Shown here: positions 1-8,080 of the stretch, in pieces
How the letters are laid out: the number at the start of each line of letters is the position of its first letter
Position numbering within the stretch: position 1 is the stretch's first letter
NCBI GenBank assembly: GCA_027487575.1
Contig: JAIYDJ010000016.1
Location: forward strand, 1-43,867
Source: Rhodobacter sp.
GTDB lineage: Bacteria; Pseudomonadota; Alphaproteobacteria; Rhodobacterales; Rhodobacteraceae
Length of the DNA stretch: 43,867 bases
Direction of reading: 5' to 3'
Made by a program: the position numbers and the translations under genes
The notes under the pieces: model-generated
The model's database searches: none
The model's input: only the letters and a program-made list of their open reading frames with translations
What the model was told of the DNA's origin: nothing

Positions 1-379
1 CGATGACGTAGATCGTGAGGTCGGCCAGTTCGGGGCTGAAGGTGGCGGCAAGGTTGTCGCCCCCGCTTTCGATCAGGATCAGATCAAGGTCGTTGAACGC
101 CCCGTTGAGGTCGGCGATGGCCGCCAGATTGATGCTGGCATCCTCGCGGATCGCTGTGTGGGGACATCCGCCGGTTTCGACCCCGCGGATGCGGTTTGCG
201 GGCAGAACCTGTGCCCGGGTCAGGAAATCGGCGTCCTCGCGGGTGTAGATGTCATTTGTGATCACCGCCATGGAACAGCGATGCGCCAGCGCGCGGCACA
301 ACTGTTCGGTCAGGGTGGTCTTGCCCGCGCCGACCGGGCCGCCGATGCCGACGCGGAGGGGGCCATGCGGATGGGTCAT
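1..379 (-). CDS. ureG: Urease accessory GTPase UreG (3' end outside window)
   Basis: UreG is the cytoplasmic SIMIBI-class GTPase that binds nickel and drives GTP-dependent nickel delivery to apo-urease with UreD, UreF and UreE. The first 126 codons are present. They show the N-terminal P-loop ([13 protein letters not shown], about residues 11-23) and the conserved nickel-binding Cys-Pro-His motif in [13 protein letters not shown], followed by [21 protein letters not shown], typical of UreG. The ATG overlaps the ureF stop by 4 bases (ATGA), so the two are translationally coupled. It is the last visible gene of the minus-strand urease operon. The gene is cut only by the window edge; nothing suggests a broken gene. 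Confidence 0.96.
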   Translation of the reverse strand, partial: MTHPHGPLRVGIGGPVGAGKTTLTEQLCRALAHRCSMAVITNDIYTREDADFLTRAQVLPANRIRGVETGGCPHTAIREDASINLAAIADLNGAFNDLDLILIESGGDNLAATFSPELADLTIYVI

Positions 380-1005
380 GTGCGGTAGATCCTGACAGGA
401 AGGGTTTCGTGCTGCATCGACGCTAGGTCGGCGGCGATCGTGGCCGTGCCGATGTCGGCGAGAGGCAAGGTGGCGTAACGCGCGGCGAAGGACGTTATCA
501 GCGGGGCGAGCGCGGCCAGAATCCGTTGCCCATCGGTCTGCCCGAGCGGGATGAAACGGACGCCGACCGAGACAAGCTGTGCGGCGATGCCTTGCAGGAA
601 ATGGGTCAGAACCTCGGTCGTGGTGACGTTCAGCGCGCGGGTGGCATGGGCCACCGCCAGTGCGAAGGGAAGCAGCGGTTGCGGGGTGCCGGTAAGCGCC
701 GCGATGGTCCGACCAAAGGCGCGGCCCTGTTCCATCATCTCGGTATGACGTTCGGCGGTGGGCGCGAGAGCGATCGCAAGAGGGCCAAGATCGGCCCCGG
801 CGCGGGCGTGGGCCAAGAGAATGGCATCCGTTCTGGCAGAGCCGTGGGTCAGGATCGCGGTGATCCAGTGCTGCAGTCCCGCCGCATCCTTGATCTGCCC
901 GTCCGAGATGACGGTTTCCAGCCCTTGCGAATAGGCGAAGGCCCCGATGGGGAAGGCAGGGGACAACCACTGTACCAGACGCAGGGCGTCGGTCGGGTCA
1001 GTCAT
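376..1005 (-). CDS. ureF: Urease accessory protein UreF
   Basis: UreF (209 residues here) is the all-helical accessory protein that joins UreD and UreG in the urease activation complex. Recognisable parts are the N-terminal [22 protein letters not shown], where the [14 protein letters not shown] block is the family hallmark, and the later region around [32 protein letters not shown] longer reading frame extends upstream of 1005, but it only reads through the 3' end of ureE. I chose the ATG at 1005 because the protein then starts at the usual place and overlaps the ureE stop by 8 bases. The 3' end overlaps the ureG start. Confidence 0.95.
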   Translation of the reverse strand: MTDPTDALRLVQWLSPAFPIGAFAYSQGLETVISDGQIKDAAGLQHWITAILTHGSARTDAILLAHARAGADLGPLAIALAPTAERHTEMMEQGRAFGRTIAALTGTPQPLLPFALAVAHATRALNVTTTEVLTHFLQGIAAQLVSVGVRFIPLGQTDGQRILAALAPLITSFAARYATLPLADIGTATIAADLASMQHETLPVRIYRT

Positions 1006-1438
1006 GGCTGTGGCCAAGGGTGCGGCCGTGGCCGTAGGCCCCGCCCTCGGGGCGGAAGGGGGAAAGGGCAAGGGTGAGGTCGGCGCCAAGGCCGCGGAGC
1101 ATCGTTTCCAGCACATGGTCGCGCCGGATCACCAGATGCGTGGGCGTGACCTCGCAGGGGGTATGGCGATTGCCGATGTGCCAGGCGAGGCGCGGCAGGT
1201 TCCCCTTGACGATGACCACGGGTTCATCCCCGGCAACGATGGCCAGTTTGCGGCCATCGTCGGTGATCAGGGCGTCGCCATCGTTCAGGCTGACGGTTTC
1301 GGGCAGGTCCACCATGACCGACGCCCCGCTGTCACAGGTCAGGCGTTTGCGGCGCAGGAAGCGTTCGTCATAGGCCAGCACGAGTCTGTCGGTGGCGTCG
1401 GCGGCGTTCTGGCGCAGAACCTGACGGGCGGGGAGCAT
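998..1438 (-). CDS. ureE: Urease accessory nickel chaperone UreE
   Basis: UreE is a dimeric nickel chaperone that passes Ni(II) towards UreG. The 146-residue product has the N-terminal peptide-binding-like domain (LAYDERFLRRKRLTCDSG) and the C-terminal metal-binding domain with the conserved stretch RLAWHIGNRHTPCEV, which contains the family's metal-binding histidine region. The C-terminal tail is only mildly histidine-rich ([14 protein letters not shown], three His), unlike the long poly-His tails of some UreE proteins. It follows the unknown gene at 1442-2074 after a gap of 3 bases and overlaps ureF by 8 bases. Confidence 0.95.
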   Translation of the reverse strand: MLPARQVLRQNAADATDRLVLAYDERFLRRKRLTCDSGASVMVDLPETVSLNDGDALITDDGRKLAIVAGDEPVVIVKGNLPRLAWHIGNRHTPCEVTPTHLVIRRDHVLETMLRGLGADLTLALSPFRPEGGAYGHGRTLGHSHD

Positions 1439-1441
1439 GGG

Positions 1442-2074
1442 TTATCCTTTGGGTTTCATCGCGGTGAGGCCCAGTTTGCGATCCTCGCCCGAGGTGTGGT
1501 CGGTCACGCGCGTTTCCAGGCCGAAGCCGAGGTCGGGAAAGTAGATCCAGCGGCGGGTCAGGTGTGCGCTCCTGCCGATGAACGTCGCCTCGACCGGCAT
1601 GACGGTGTAGGGGCAACCGGACAGCTTTACCTCTTTGGTGTCCTGAAAGCTGTAGGTCACGTCATAGCTGTAGCGATAGGTCTGCGGCCCGTATTCCGTG
1701 CCGTTGTCTTGGGTTTCGGCGACGCGGAGGGTGGTTTTCCAGTTCTTTCCCGCCTCGGGCACAGGGGGTTTGCCAGAGAATTTGAAGCTGTAACTGCCCC
1801 CCGGCCCGCCGCCCACATAGTATTCCTCTGTCGGAGTCCAGGCCCAGGTCAGGTCATAGACGCCAAGGGTGGTGCGCCGGAGATCCATCCAGGCGGTTTT
1901 CGAGCCGGCGGCATAGTCGACCGTCAGGCCTTTGCCTTCGGCCTGAACGGTTCCGTTGCGGCCGTCCTGCCGGGTGAAGGTGATCCCGGTGGACAGGTCC
2001 TGCGGCGTGACGCAGTCAGCCAGCGCAAAGGACGGAAGGCAAAGCAAAAGCAGGGGAAGAACGCGGAATTTCAT
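1442..2074 (-). CDS. Predicted periplasmic protein of unknown function inside the urease operon
   Basis: I do not recognise this family. The 210-residue product starts MKFRVLPLLLLCLPSFALA, a clear Sec signal peptide with a likely cut after ALA at residue 19, leaving a mature protein beginning with Asp-Cys. The mature part is rich in Tyr, Thr and Gly, with strand-like alternation (TYRYSYDVTYSF, LTWAWTPTEEYYVGGG), and I see no catalytic motif or membrane helix. Two mature Cys (in ADCVTP and SGCPYT) could form a disulfide. The upstream extension to 2149 was rejected because the signal peptide begins at the ATG at 2074. It lies 81 bases after ureC and 3 bases before ureE, in the same direction, so it is probably cotranscribed. 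A link to urea or nickel is inference from position only. Confidence 0.75.
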   Translation of the reverse strand: MKFRVLPLLLLCLPSFALADCVTPQDLSTGITFTRQDGRNGTVQAEGKGLTVDYAAGSKTAWMDLRRTTLGVYDLTWAWTPTEEYYVGGGPGGSYSFKFSGKPPVPEAGKNWKTTLRVAETQDNGTEYGPQTYRYSYDVTYSFQDTKEVKLSGCPYTVMPVEATFIGRSAHLTRRWIYFPDLGFGLETRVTDHTSGEDRKLGLTAMKPKG

Positions 2075-2155
2075 GATGATCCTGTGGCGTTGCAATGCCG
2101 CGAGATTACAAGCGCGCCGTGGGGCGGGCAATCCGCGGGACCATGACAAATGCCG

Positions 2156-3862
2156 TCAGAACAAGAAGTAGCGTTGCGCAAGCGGCAGTTCGGCAGCGGG
2201 TTCGCAAGTCAAAAGCTCGCCATCGGCCCGGACCTCGTAGGTTTCAGGATGTACGTCGATCTGCGGGCGGGCGGCGTTGTGGATCATGTCGGCCTTGCCG
2301 ATGGTCCGGGTGCCACGGACCGGCAGGACCGCCTTTTCCAGCCCAAGCTGTGCGCCGATGCCGTTCGCGGCAGCGGCCTGGCTGACGAAGGTGGCCATGG
2401 TCGCCCCCCGCGCCCGGCCCAGCGCGCCGAACATCGGGCGGGAATACATCGGCTGCACGGGGATCGAGCCGTTGGGGTCGCCCATCTGCGCGCAGGTGAT
2501 CATTCCGCCCATCAGGACCATCTCGGGCTTGGCCCCGAAAAAGGCCGGGTTCCACAGCACGAGGTCAGCGCGCTTGCCTTCGGCGATGGAGCCGATGTGC
2601 TGGCTGATGCCGTGGGCGATGGCCGGGTTGATGGTGTATTTCGCCACATAGCGCCGGACGCGAAGGTTGTCGTTCTGCCCGGTCTCGTCAGGCAGGCGGC
2701 CGCGCTGGACCTTCATCTTGTGGGCGGTCTGCCAGGTGCGGATGATGACCTCGCCCACCCGGCCCATCGCCTGACTGTCGGACGACAGGATGGAAAGCGC
2801 GCCCATGTCGTGAAGGATATCCTCGGCCGCGATGGTTTCGCGGCGGATGCGGCTTTCAGCAAAGGCCACATCCTCGGGGATGGATTTGTCGAGGTGGTGG
2901 CAAACCATCAGCATGTCGAGGTGTTCTTCGACAGTGTTCACCGTGTAGGGCATCGTCGGGTTGGTCGAGGACGGAATGATGTTGGCCGACCCGACGACCC
3001 TGAGGATATCGGGCGCGTGGCCGCCGCCGGCGCCTTCGGTGTGGAAGGCGTGGATGGTCCGGCCCTTGATGGCGGCGAGGGTATTCTCGACGAAGCCGGA
3101 CTCGTTGAGTGTGTCGGTGTGGATCATCACCTGAACGTCCATGTCGTCGGCCACCGACAGGCAGCAGTCGATGGCGGCGGGGGTGGTGCCCCAATCCTCG
3201 TGCAGTTTCATCGCGCAGGCCCCGGCGTGGATCATCTCGACCAGCGCCTCGGGCTGGCTCGCGTTGCCCTTGCAGGAAAGGCCAAAGTTCATCGGGATGG
3301 CGTCCAGCGCCTGCAGCATGCGCGCGATATGCCAGGGGCCGGGGGTGCATGTGGTGGCGAGCGTGCCGTGCGCCGGGCCGGTACCGCCGCCGAGCATGGT
3401 GGTGATGCCGGAATGCAGCGCATCTTCGGCCTGATGCGGGGTGATGAAATGGATGTGGGCATCCATGCCGCCGGCTGTCAGGATGCGCCCCTCGCCCGCG
3501 ATGACCTCGGTTCCCGGACCGATGATGATGTCGACGTTCGGCTGCGTGTCGGGGTTGCCCGCCTTGCCGATCTTGTGGATCAGGCCGTCGCGCAGGCCGA
3601 CATCGGCCTTGTAGATGCCGGAATGGTCAAGGATCAGGGCATTGGTGATGACGGTATCGACCGCCCCGCCCGCCCGCGTGACCTGGCTTTGACCCATGCC
3701 GTCACGGATCACCTTGCCGCCGCCGAACTTCACCTCTTCGCCGTGGGTGGTCAGGTCGCGTTCGACCTCGATGATCAGATCGGTGTCGCCCAGGCGCAGG
3801 CGGTCGCCCGTGGTGGGGCCGTACATGGCAGCATAGTCGGCGCGGGCGATCCTTGTGGCCAT
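2156..3862 (-). CDS. ureC: Urease subunit alpha (catalytic)
   Basis: UreC is the catalytic subunit that hydrolyses urea to ammonia and carbamate at a two-nickel centre. The 568-residue length is normal. All active-site elements are visible: the HIH nickel ligands in [12 protein letters not shown], the lysine to be carbamylated in [12 protein letters not shown], further His ligands in MIHTDTLNE and [15 protein letters not shown], the mobile-flap MVCHHLD, and the Asp ligand in [12 protein letters not shown]. The gene begins directly after the ureB stop. I see no frameshift or missing catalytic residue, so the enzyme should be functional if the accessory proteins are expressed. Confidence 0.98.
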   Translation of the reverse strand: MATRIARADYAAMYGPTTGDRLRLGDTDLIIEVERDLTTHGEEVKFGGGKVIRDGMGQSQVTRAGGAVDTVITNALILDHSGIYKADVGLRDGLIHKIGKAGNPDTQPNVDIIIGPGTEVIAGEGRILTAGGMDAHIHFITPHQAEDALHSGITTMLGGGTGPAHGTLATTCTPGPWHIARMLQALDAIPMNFGLSCKGNASQPEALVEMIHAGACAMKLHEDWGTTPAAIDCCLSVADDMDVQVMIHTDTLNESGFVENTLAAIKGRTIHAFHTEGAGGGHAPDILRVVGSANIIPSSTNPTMPYTVNTVEEHLDMLMVCHHLDKSIPEDVAFAESRIRRETIAAEDILHDMGALSILSSDSQAMGRVGEVIIRTWQTAHKMKVQRGRLPDETGQNDNLRVRRYVAKYTINPAIAHGISQHIGSIAEGKRADLVLWNPAFFGAKPEMVLMGGMITCAQMGDPNGSIPVQPMYSRPMFGALGRARGATMATFVSQAAAANGIGAQLGLEKAVLPVRGTRTIGKADMIHNAARPQIDVHPETYEVRADGELLTCEPAAELPLAQRYFLF

Positions 3863-4168
3863 CTACAGATCTCCCATCACGGCGGCATTGAACCCGAACA
3901 CCCGGCGATGCCCCCCGTAAGGGACCAGCCGCACCTCGCGGCTCTGGCCCGGTTCAAACCGCACGGCGGTTCCTGCGGCGATGTCGAGCCGCATGCCGCG
4001 GGCGGCGTCGCGGTCGAACCGCAGTCCGGGGTTGGTCTCGGCGAAATGATAGTGGCTGCCCACCTGCACGGGGCGGTCGCCCGTGTTGGCGACCATCAGA
4101 ATGATCGACGGAGCGCCCGCGTTCAACAGGATCGTGCCTTCGGCCGGAAACACCTCGCCCGGGATCAT
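3863..4168 (-). CDS. ureB: Urease subunit beta
   Basis: A 101-residue protein beginning [18 protein letters not shown], the usual start of the separate urease beta subunit of bacteria. It packs against UreC in the (alpha-beta-gamma)3 enzyme. Conserved stretches include [21 protein letters not shown] and [27 protein letters not shown], with [12 protein letters not shown] near the end. Its ATG overlaps the stop of the small membrane-protein gene upstream by 4 bases, and its stop abuts the ureC start. The beta and gamma subunits are separate here, not fused as in Helicobacter. Confidence 0.97.
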   Translation of the reverse strand: MIPGEVFPAEGTILLNAGAPSIILMVANTGDRPVQVGSHYHFAETNPGLRFDRDAARGMRLDIAAGTAVRFEPGQSREVRLVPYGGHRRVFGFNAAVMGDL

Positions 4169-4356
4169 TTGCGACGGTTCCAGATCAGGACGGCAGCCGC
4201 GACCGGCAGAGTCAGTGCAGCAATCAGGGCCAGAACGTGATCGGCATTGCTGACGGAATGCAGCAGCACCCCGGTGGCTTCGAAGTCATGGTCTCCGACA
4301 TGCGCCAGCGCAAAAGACGGGGTGACAAGGGCAGAGGCGAACAGGATGCGTGACAT
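4165..4356 (-). CDS. Small one-helix HupE/UreJ-like protein with an HX5DH motif
   Basis: A 63-residue exported protein lying between ureA and ureB. Residues 1-18 (ending FALA) look like a signal peptide whose removal would leave His19 at the mature N-terminus (HVGDHD). Residues about 31-58 form one hydrophobic helix, followed by the basic end WNRRK. His33 to His40 read H-SVSNA-DH, which matches the HX5DH nickel motif described for the first mature helix of HupE/UreJ permeases. The normal HupE/UreJ protein has about six helices and some 200 residues, so this is either a reduced relative or a convergent one. The gene is tightly packed: 9 bases after ureA and overlapping ureB by 4. A role in nickel handling for urease is inference from motif and position. 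Confidence 0.8.
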   Translation of the reverse strand: MSRILFASALVTPSFALAHVGDHDFEATGVLLHSVSNADHVLALIAALTLPVAAAVLIWNRRK

Positions 4357-4365
4357 TTCAACCTC

Positions 4366-4668
4366 TTAACGGATGGGGTGATGGACGGTGACCAGTTTGG
4401 TTCCGTCAGGAAAGGTGGCTTCGACCTGAACGGAATGGATCATCTCGGGGATGCCGGACATGCACTGGTCGGCGGTGATCACATGCGCCCCGGCCTGCAT
4501 GAGCTCGGCAACGGAGCGCCCGTCCCGCGCGCCTTCGACGACGAAATCGGTGATCAGGGCCACCGCTTCGGGGTGGTTCAGCTTGACGCCGCGCGCCAGA
4601 CGGCCGCGGGCCACCATCGCGGCGACAGATATCAGCAGTTTCTCGCGTTCGCGCGGAGTAAGGTTCAT
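4366..4668 (-). CDS. ureA: Urease subunit gamma
   Basis: A 100-residue protein with the standard gamma-subunit start [20 protein letters not shown] and the conserved blocks [42 protein letters not shown] and [18 protein letters not shown]. An in-frame extension upstream to 4899 reads through ureD and was rejected, since the ATG at 4668 gives the exact family length. It lies 2 bases after the ureD stop. It is a structural subunit of the urease trimer with UreB and UreC. Confidence 0.97.
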   Translation of the reverse strand: MNLTPREREKLLISVAAMVARGRLARGVKLNHPEAVALITDFVVEGARDGRSVAELMQAGAHVITADQCMSGIPEMIHSVQVEATFPDGTKLVTVHHPIR

Positions 4669-4670
4669 TC

Positions 4671-5501
4671 TCAGGCTCCGGTCATCTGCCAGACGCGCGG
4701 CAGGGTGGGGGTCAGGGCGCGCAGCGTGCGCGCGACCTGACAGCGCAACGGCCAGCCGTCCTGCGCCAGCATGCGAATCAGAAGCTTGCCATTCCAGCCG
4801 GACGCAGCGGCCACGCATCCCGGTTCCACCAGAGTGGCGCGGACGCGGTCCGTCAGGTCGGGTGCTGCCGGGGCGATCAGGGCGATGATGGCAAAGCACC
4901 GCGCCCCGCCCAAAAGGGCCGGCAGACCGCCGCAGGCAAGGCTGTCGGCATCCAGGCGCAACGTTTCGGCCCAGACCGGATGACCGTCGCGACGCACCAT
5001 CCGGTGATCCGCAAAGCGCGCATGGCCGGGCGCCTCTCCCATCGCGTGGCGGCCCAGAACCAGCGTTTCGACCATCAGGCAGATGGCGTCACCGGCGAGT
5101 TCTACATTTGTTTCACGTGAAACATGGGCATTTTCGTAGATCAGCGTTTCTTGCGGCAGCCAGTTCAGCCGCGCCTTCGCCCCGACCGTTGCCGAAACGC
5201 GCACGGCCGCCGCCGGACCGGGGCTTGCGTAGCCCCGTTCGGCCGTCTGCGTGGTGCCCGTCACCTCTGCCCCTTCCGGGACGTCCAGATGGTAACAAAG
5301 CCGGTCTCCGCCCGTCAAACCGCCCGAGGTGTTCAGAAAGACCACTTCCGGCACAGGCCCATGGGTGCGGGGAAGCATGGCCTTCGCCGACCCGGACTGC
5401 TGAAGCGTGGCCAGTCTGGTCTGTCCGTCGCGATGCACAAATCCCGCCGAAGCACTGCCCCGGCTGCGTTGGAATTGTCGGGACGGACCGGTATCAAGCA
5501 T
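4671..5501 (-). CDS. ureD: Urease accessory protein UreD
   Basis: UreD (276 residues) is the scaffold that binds apo-urease and recruits UreF and UreG during nickel insertion. Typical family stretches are visible: [41 protein letters not shown], then [28 protein letters not shown], and the later [17 protein letters not shown] chose the ATG at 5501 over the one at 5543 because a GGAGG sits just 5' of it (GGAGGAGTG-ATG). It is the first gene of the operon. Its codons for AHVSRETN carry a perfect parS site at 5109-5124. I could not identify a clear promoter in the 94 bases upstream. Confidence 0.94.
   Translation of the reverse strand: MLDTGPSRQFQRSRGSASAGFVHRDGQTRLATLQQSGSAKAMLPRTHGPVPEVVFLNTSGGLTGGDRLCYHLDVPEGAEVTGTTQTAERGYASPGPAAAVRVSATVGAKARLNWLPQETLIYENAHVSRETNVELAGDAICLMVETLVLGRHAMGEAPGHARFADHRMVRRDGHPVWAETLRLDADSLACGGLPALLGGARCFAIIALIAPAAPDLTDRVRATLVEPGCVAAASGWNGKLLIRMLAQDGWPLRCQVARTLRALTPTLPRVWQMTGA
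5109..5124. other. parS: parS site 1 (inside ureD)
   Basis: Perfect 16-base palindrome TGTTTCACGTGAAACA, identical to the classical ParB-binding consensus. It lies within the ureD coding sequence and encodes part of HVSRETN on the minus strand. Identical copies occur at 19009 and 20920 in this window. The site is about 12 kb from parB. Confidence 0.9.
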
Positions 5502-5595
5502 CACTCCTCCATGGCGGAAACAGGCGGCAGGCGGCGGCGGCATTCAATGGCCAGACCCGGGAGAACCGGTCAGAACAGGATGGAGCGGCCAAAAA
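5502..5595. other. Gap between the sulfotransferase-like gene and ureD
   Basis: Ninety-four bases separate the 3' end of the sulfotransferase-like gene from ureD, both on the minus strand. It holds the ureD ribosome binding site next to 5501. I saw no convincing hairpin terminator, NtrC-type site or sigma-54 promoter, so where urease transcription starts is unresolved. Confidence 0.5.
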
Positions 5596-6348
5596 TCAGG
5601 CGTACTTGGATGCTATGCTTATTTTATGCGCGAAAAGTTGATCGTAGTAGGGTTGCGCGGTGTCGGCGAGCGCCTGTTCGGCGGCCGAAAGTTCTGGCAA
5701 ACCCGCTTCCGCCTCTTCGAACCCCGTCGAGTTGTGCACGGCGTTGTACCAATGCGGAGCCCAGATGCCATCATGGGGCTTGGGTCCGGCAGGCCAGCGC
5801 AGCATGGCCGTGGTAAAGCGGATGCCCAACTCCCGGCACAGTGCCGTCAACGCGACCTCGGGGCTCTCGCGGATATCACGCGAGTCAATGACCAGCGGCG
5901 CATGGCCCTGCCGCTGTGCAACCTCGTCAAACAGCGCGGCCTGCTGGACAAAGCCGATATCGGTCAGCGTGGGCTGCTCGCGCTTTTTGGCATAGCTGGC
6001 CACCACATGCGCCGGATGGCGGATCAAAAAGACATTCGTCAGCCCCTGCAAGAATGTCCGATCAAACTCCGGGACCATGTGCATCGTCATATGCTTTTGA
6101 TAAAAAACGGGTTTTTCATCCGGAACCGGCCCAAGACAGGCGGCCGCGACGGTTGCGGCATCCTGCAGGCCCGCGTCGATGACCGCCTGCCGCATCGGAT
6201 GGTCGATGCCGGTTGCAGCCAGATAGGCGGCATAGAACGGCTCGTCCCAGACAGCGCAATCGCCCCGCGCCGCAAAGGAATACATCAGCGCCGTCGACAG
6301 GTTGCGCGGGCCTGACCACATCGCGATGCGCTTGACGATGCCGGTCAT
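5596..6348 (-). CDS. Sulfotransferase-fold (P-loop) protein coupled to an aminotransferase
   Basis: A 250-residue cytoplasmic protein. The N-terminus KRIAMWSGPRNLSTALMYSFAARGD resembles the PAPS-binding P-loop of sulfotransferases, with SGPRNLSTAL at the phosphate loop. FLIRHPAHVVASYAKKR matches the 3'-phosphate-binding RxPxxxxxS-type segment of the family. The true substrate is unknown, and many such proteins are annotated only as sulfotransferase family. The long upstream extension to 6606 was rejected because it reads through the aminotransferase gene; the ATG at 6348 overlaps that gene's stop by 4 bases (ATGA). This coupling suggests that the two proteins act on one pathway or form a complex. 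Sulfo-group transfer itself is not shown by the sequence. Confidence 0.8.
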   Translation of the reverse strand: MTGIVKRIAMWSGPRNLSTALMYSFAARGDCAVWDEPFYAAYLAATGIDHPMRQAVIDAGLQDAATVAAACLGPVPDEKPVFYQKHMTMHMVPEFDRTFLQGLTNVFLIRHPAHVVASYAKKREQPTLTDIGFVQQAALFDEVAQRQGHAPLVIDSRDIRESPEVALTALCRELGIRFTTAMLRWPAGPKPHDGIWAPHWYNAVHNSTGFEEAEAGLPELSAAEQALADTAQPYYDQLFAHKISIASKYA

Positions 6349-7256
6349 GCGCCGACCATCGTCTTGTAAAGCCCGCGCAGGAGTTCGGTCATCGGGCCCA
6401 TCTGCCCGGTCCCGATCACCCGGCCATCGATCATGCCTACGGGCGTCTGCGCGCCGAAGGTGCCGGTCAGAAATGCCTCGTCCGCGCCATAGGTATCGAC
6501 CAGGCTGAAATTCCGTTCGAACACCGGGATGCCGTTGCTGCGGCACAGGTCGATCACCTTGCCGCGCGTGATGCCGTTCATGCAGTAGTCCCCGGTCGAG
6601 GTCCACACCTGCCCCTTTCGGACGATGAAGAAGTTGCAGGCGTTCGTCGTATTCACGAATCCATGCACATCCAGCATCAGCGCCTCGTCCGCGCCGGCCT
6701 TTTCGGCAGCGATGCAGGCCAGGATGCAGTTCAGCTTGCTGTGCGAGTTCAGCTTGGGGTCTTGTGTCATGGGAAGTCCGCGCAGATGCGGCACGGTGGC
6801 AAGGCGGATCGGGCGCGGCAGTTTCTGGCGCGAGTGCTCCATGATGATGACCATCGTCGGACCGCGCTGCGACAGTTTCGGGTGCTGGAACGGCCGCGTC
6901 TTGACCCCGCGCGTGACCATCAGGCGCGCATGGGCATCGGTCGTCATGCCGTTGGCCGCTTGGGTGTCAAGAATGGCCTGGGCCACCTGCGCCTTTGTCA
7001 GGCCGATCGTAAGATCAATCGCCTTGGCCGCTTCGAACAACCGATCGATGTGTTCGTCAAGGAAGCTCCAGCGGTTGTTGTAAAGCCGGATTCCCTCCCA
7101 CACCCCGTCGCCCAGCATGAACCCCGAATCGTAGACAGAAACCATCGCCTGCGCCTTGGGCACGATAGCGCCGTTGACCCAAATCAGGATTTCTTCGTTG
7201 CGGGCGTCTTCCTCGGCCTGATGGGTGGACACATGGTCGGTCTTGGGGTCGGTCAT
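6345..7256 (-). CDS. Class IV (branched-chain/D-amino-acid type) PLP aminotransferase
   Basis: A 303-residue fold-type IV aminotransferase, similar in layout to IlvE: VNGAIVPKAQAMVSVYDSGFMLGDGVWEGIRLYN at the N-terminus, then the cofactor region DPKLNSHSKLNCILA (the PLP lysine is Lys168 or Lys174), AGADEALMLD, and GTFGAQTPV near the end. Aligned by eye with E. coli IlvE, the Glu that contacts the PLP ring nitrogen falls on Thr203 in HGFVNTTNACNFF, so cofactor chemistry may differ from a standard branched-chain aminotransferase. I therefore leave the symbol empty. It is the first gene of a two-gene unit with the sulfotransferase-like protein and is divergent from msrA across 140 bases. Confidence 0.85.
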   Translation of the reverse strand: MTDPKTDHVSTHQAEEDARNEEILIWVNGAIVPKAQAMVSVYDSGFMLGDGVWEGIRLYNNRWSFLDEHIDRLFEAAKAIDLTIGLTKAQVAQAILDTQAANGMTTDAHARLMVTRGVKTRPFQHPKLSQRGPTMVIIMEHSRQKLPRPIRLATVPHLRGLPMTQDPKLNSHSKLNCILACIAAEKAGADEALMLDVHGFVNTTNACNFFIVRKGQVWTSTGDYCMNGITRGKVIDLCRSNGIPVFERNFSLVDTYGADEAFLTGTFGAQTPVGMIDGRVIGTGQMGPMTELLRGLYKTMVGA

Positions 7257-7396
7257 CGGGGTCCTCGCGTTTGGCGCAGGCTAGGCGGTGGCCGCGGCAG
7301 AGCCAAGGGGGGATCACCCTTGCGTGACCTCACCAGGGTTTTGGTTGCTCTGACGCGGGCCGGGGCGGAGTGTCGGGCAAAGAGGGGGAAACCAAG

Positions 7397-8005
7397 ATGA
7401 TCCGATTTTCCGTTGCGTTGATGTTGTTGCTGGCGGGGGCGTTGGCCGCGCGGGCTGAAACGGCGATCGTGGCCGGAGGCTGCTTTTGGTGTGTCGAATC
7501 GGATTTCGAAGGCGTTCCCGGGGTCAGCGATGTGGTATCGGGCTATACCGGCGGCACCCTGCCGAATCCGACCTACGAGGGCCACGAAGGGCACTACGAG
7601 GCGGTGAAGATCACCTTCGATTCGTCACGGATCAGCTATGCCGACCTGATCGCCAAATTCCTGCGGTCGATCGACGTCACGGATGCCGGCGGGCAGTTCT
7701 GTGACCGGGGATCGGCCTACCGGACCGCGATTTTTGTGCAGGACGCCGATCAGGATGCCGTTGCCAAGGCCGCACTGGCCGAAGCAGAGCGCGTTCTGGG
7801 ACAGGCGATCGTGACACCGGTGCTGCCGGCCACGACCTTCTGGCTCGCCGAAGATTACCATCAGGATTATGCCAAGGGCAGCAAGATCATCCTGACCCGC
7901 GCGGGACCGAAGAAGCAGTCCAACGCCTACAAGTTCTACCGGTCCTCTTGCGGCCGCGATCAGCGGGTCAAGGCACTGTGGGGGGCCGAGGCGTTTCCGG
8001 GCTAG
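7397..8005 (+). CDS. msrA: Exported peptide methionine-(S)-S-oxide reductase
   Basis: MsrA reduces methionine-S-sulfoxide in proteins. The 202-residue product starts with a Sec signal peptide (MIRFSVALMLLLAGALAARA, cut likely near residue 20), so it probably acts in the periplasm. The catalytic motif is GCFWC at residues 28-32, with Cys29 as nucleophile. The fifth position is Cys where E. coli has Gly, so Cys32 may be a resolving cysteine. Other family blocks are GVSDVVSGYTGG, PTYEGHEGHYEAVKITFD, QFCDRGSAYRTAIF and the C-terminal FYRSSCGRD. The ATG at 7397 follows GAGGGGGAA. It stands alone; the next gene starts 75 bases later. Confidence 0.93.
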   Translation: MIRFSVALMLLLAGALAARAETAIVAGGCFWCVESDFEGVPGVSDVVSGYTGGTLPNPTYEGHEGHYEAVKITFDSSRISYADLIAKFLRSIDVTDAGGQFCDRGSAYRTAIFVQDADQDAVAKAALAEAERVLGQAIVTPVLPATTFWLAEDYHQDYAKGSKIILTRAGPKKQSNAYKFYRSSCGRDQRVKALWGAEAFPG

Positions 8006-8080
8006 GGCATTGTCTGAAAGGCAACACTGTGGTGTAATACGGACATTGAGTTTTGCCTGATCATTTCATCGAGGTCCGCC

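Noticed and set aside
947-2146. 399-codon plus-strand frame opposite ureE and the periplasmic unknown gene
   Set aside because: It covers both real genes on the other strand and has no domain; the minus-strand frames have signal peptide and UreE motifs.
2150-4240. 696-codon plus-strand open frame opposite ureC and ureB
   Set aside because: It is the complement of a complete urease gene with all active-site motifs; its translation is low-complexity and rich in Asp/Gly/His/Arg, as expected from high-GC shadow frames.
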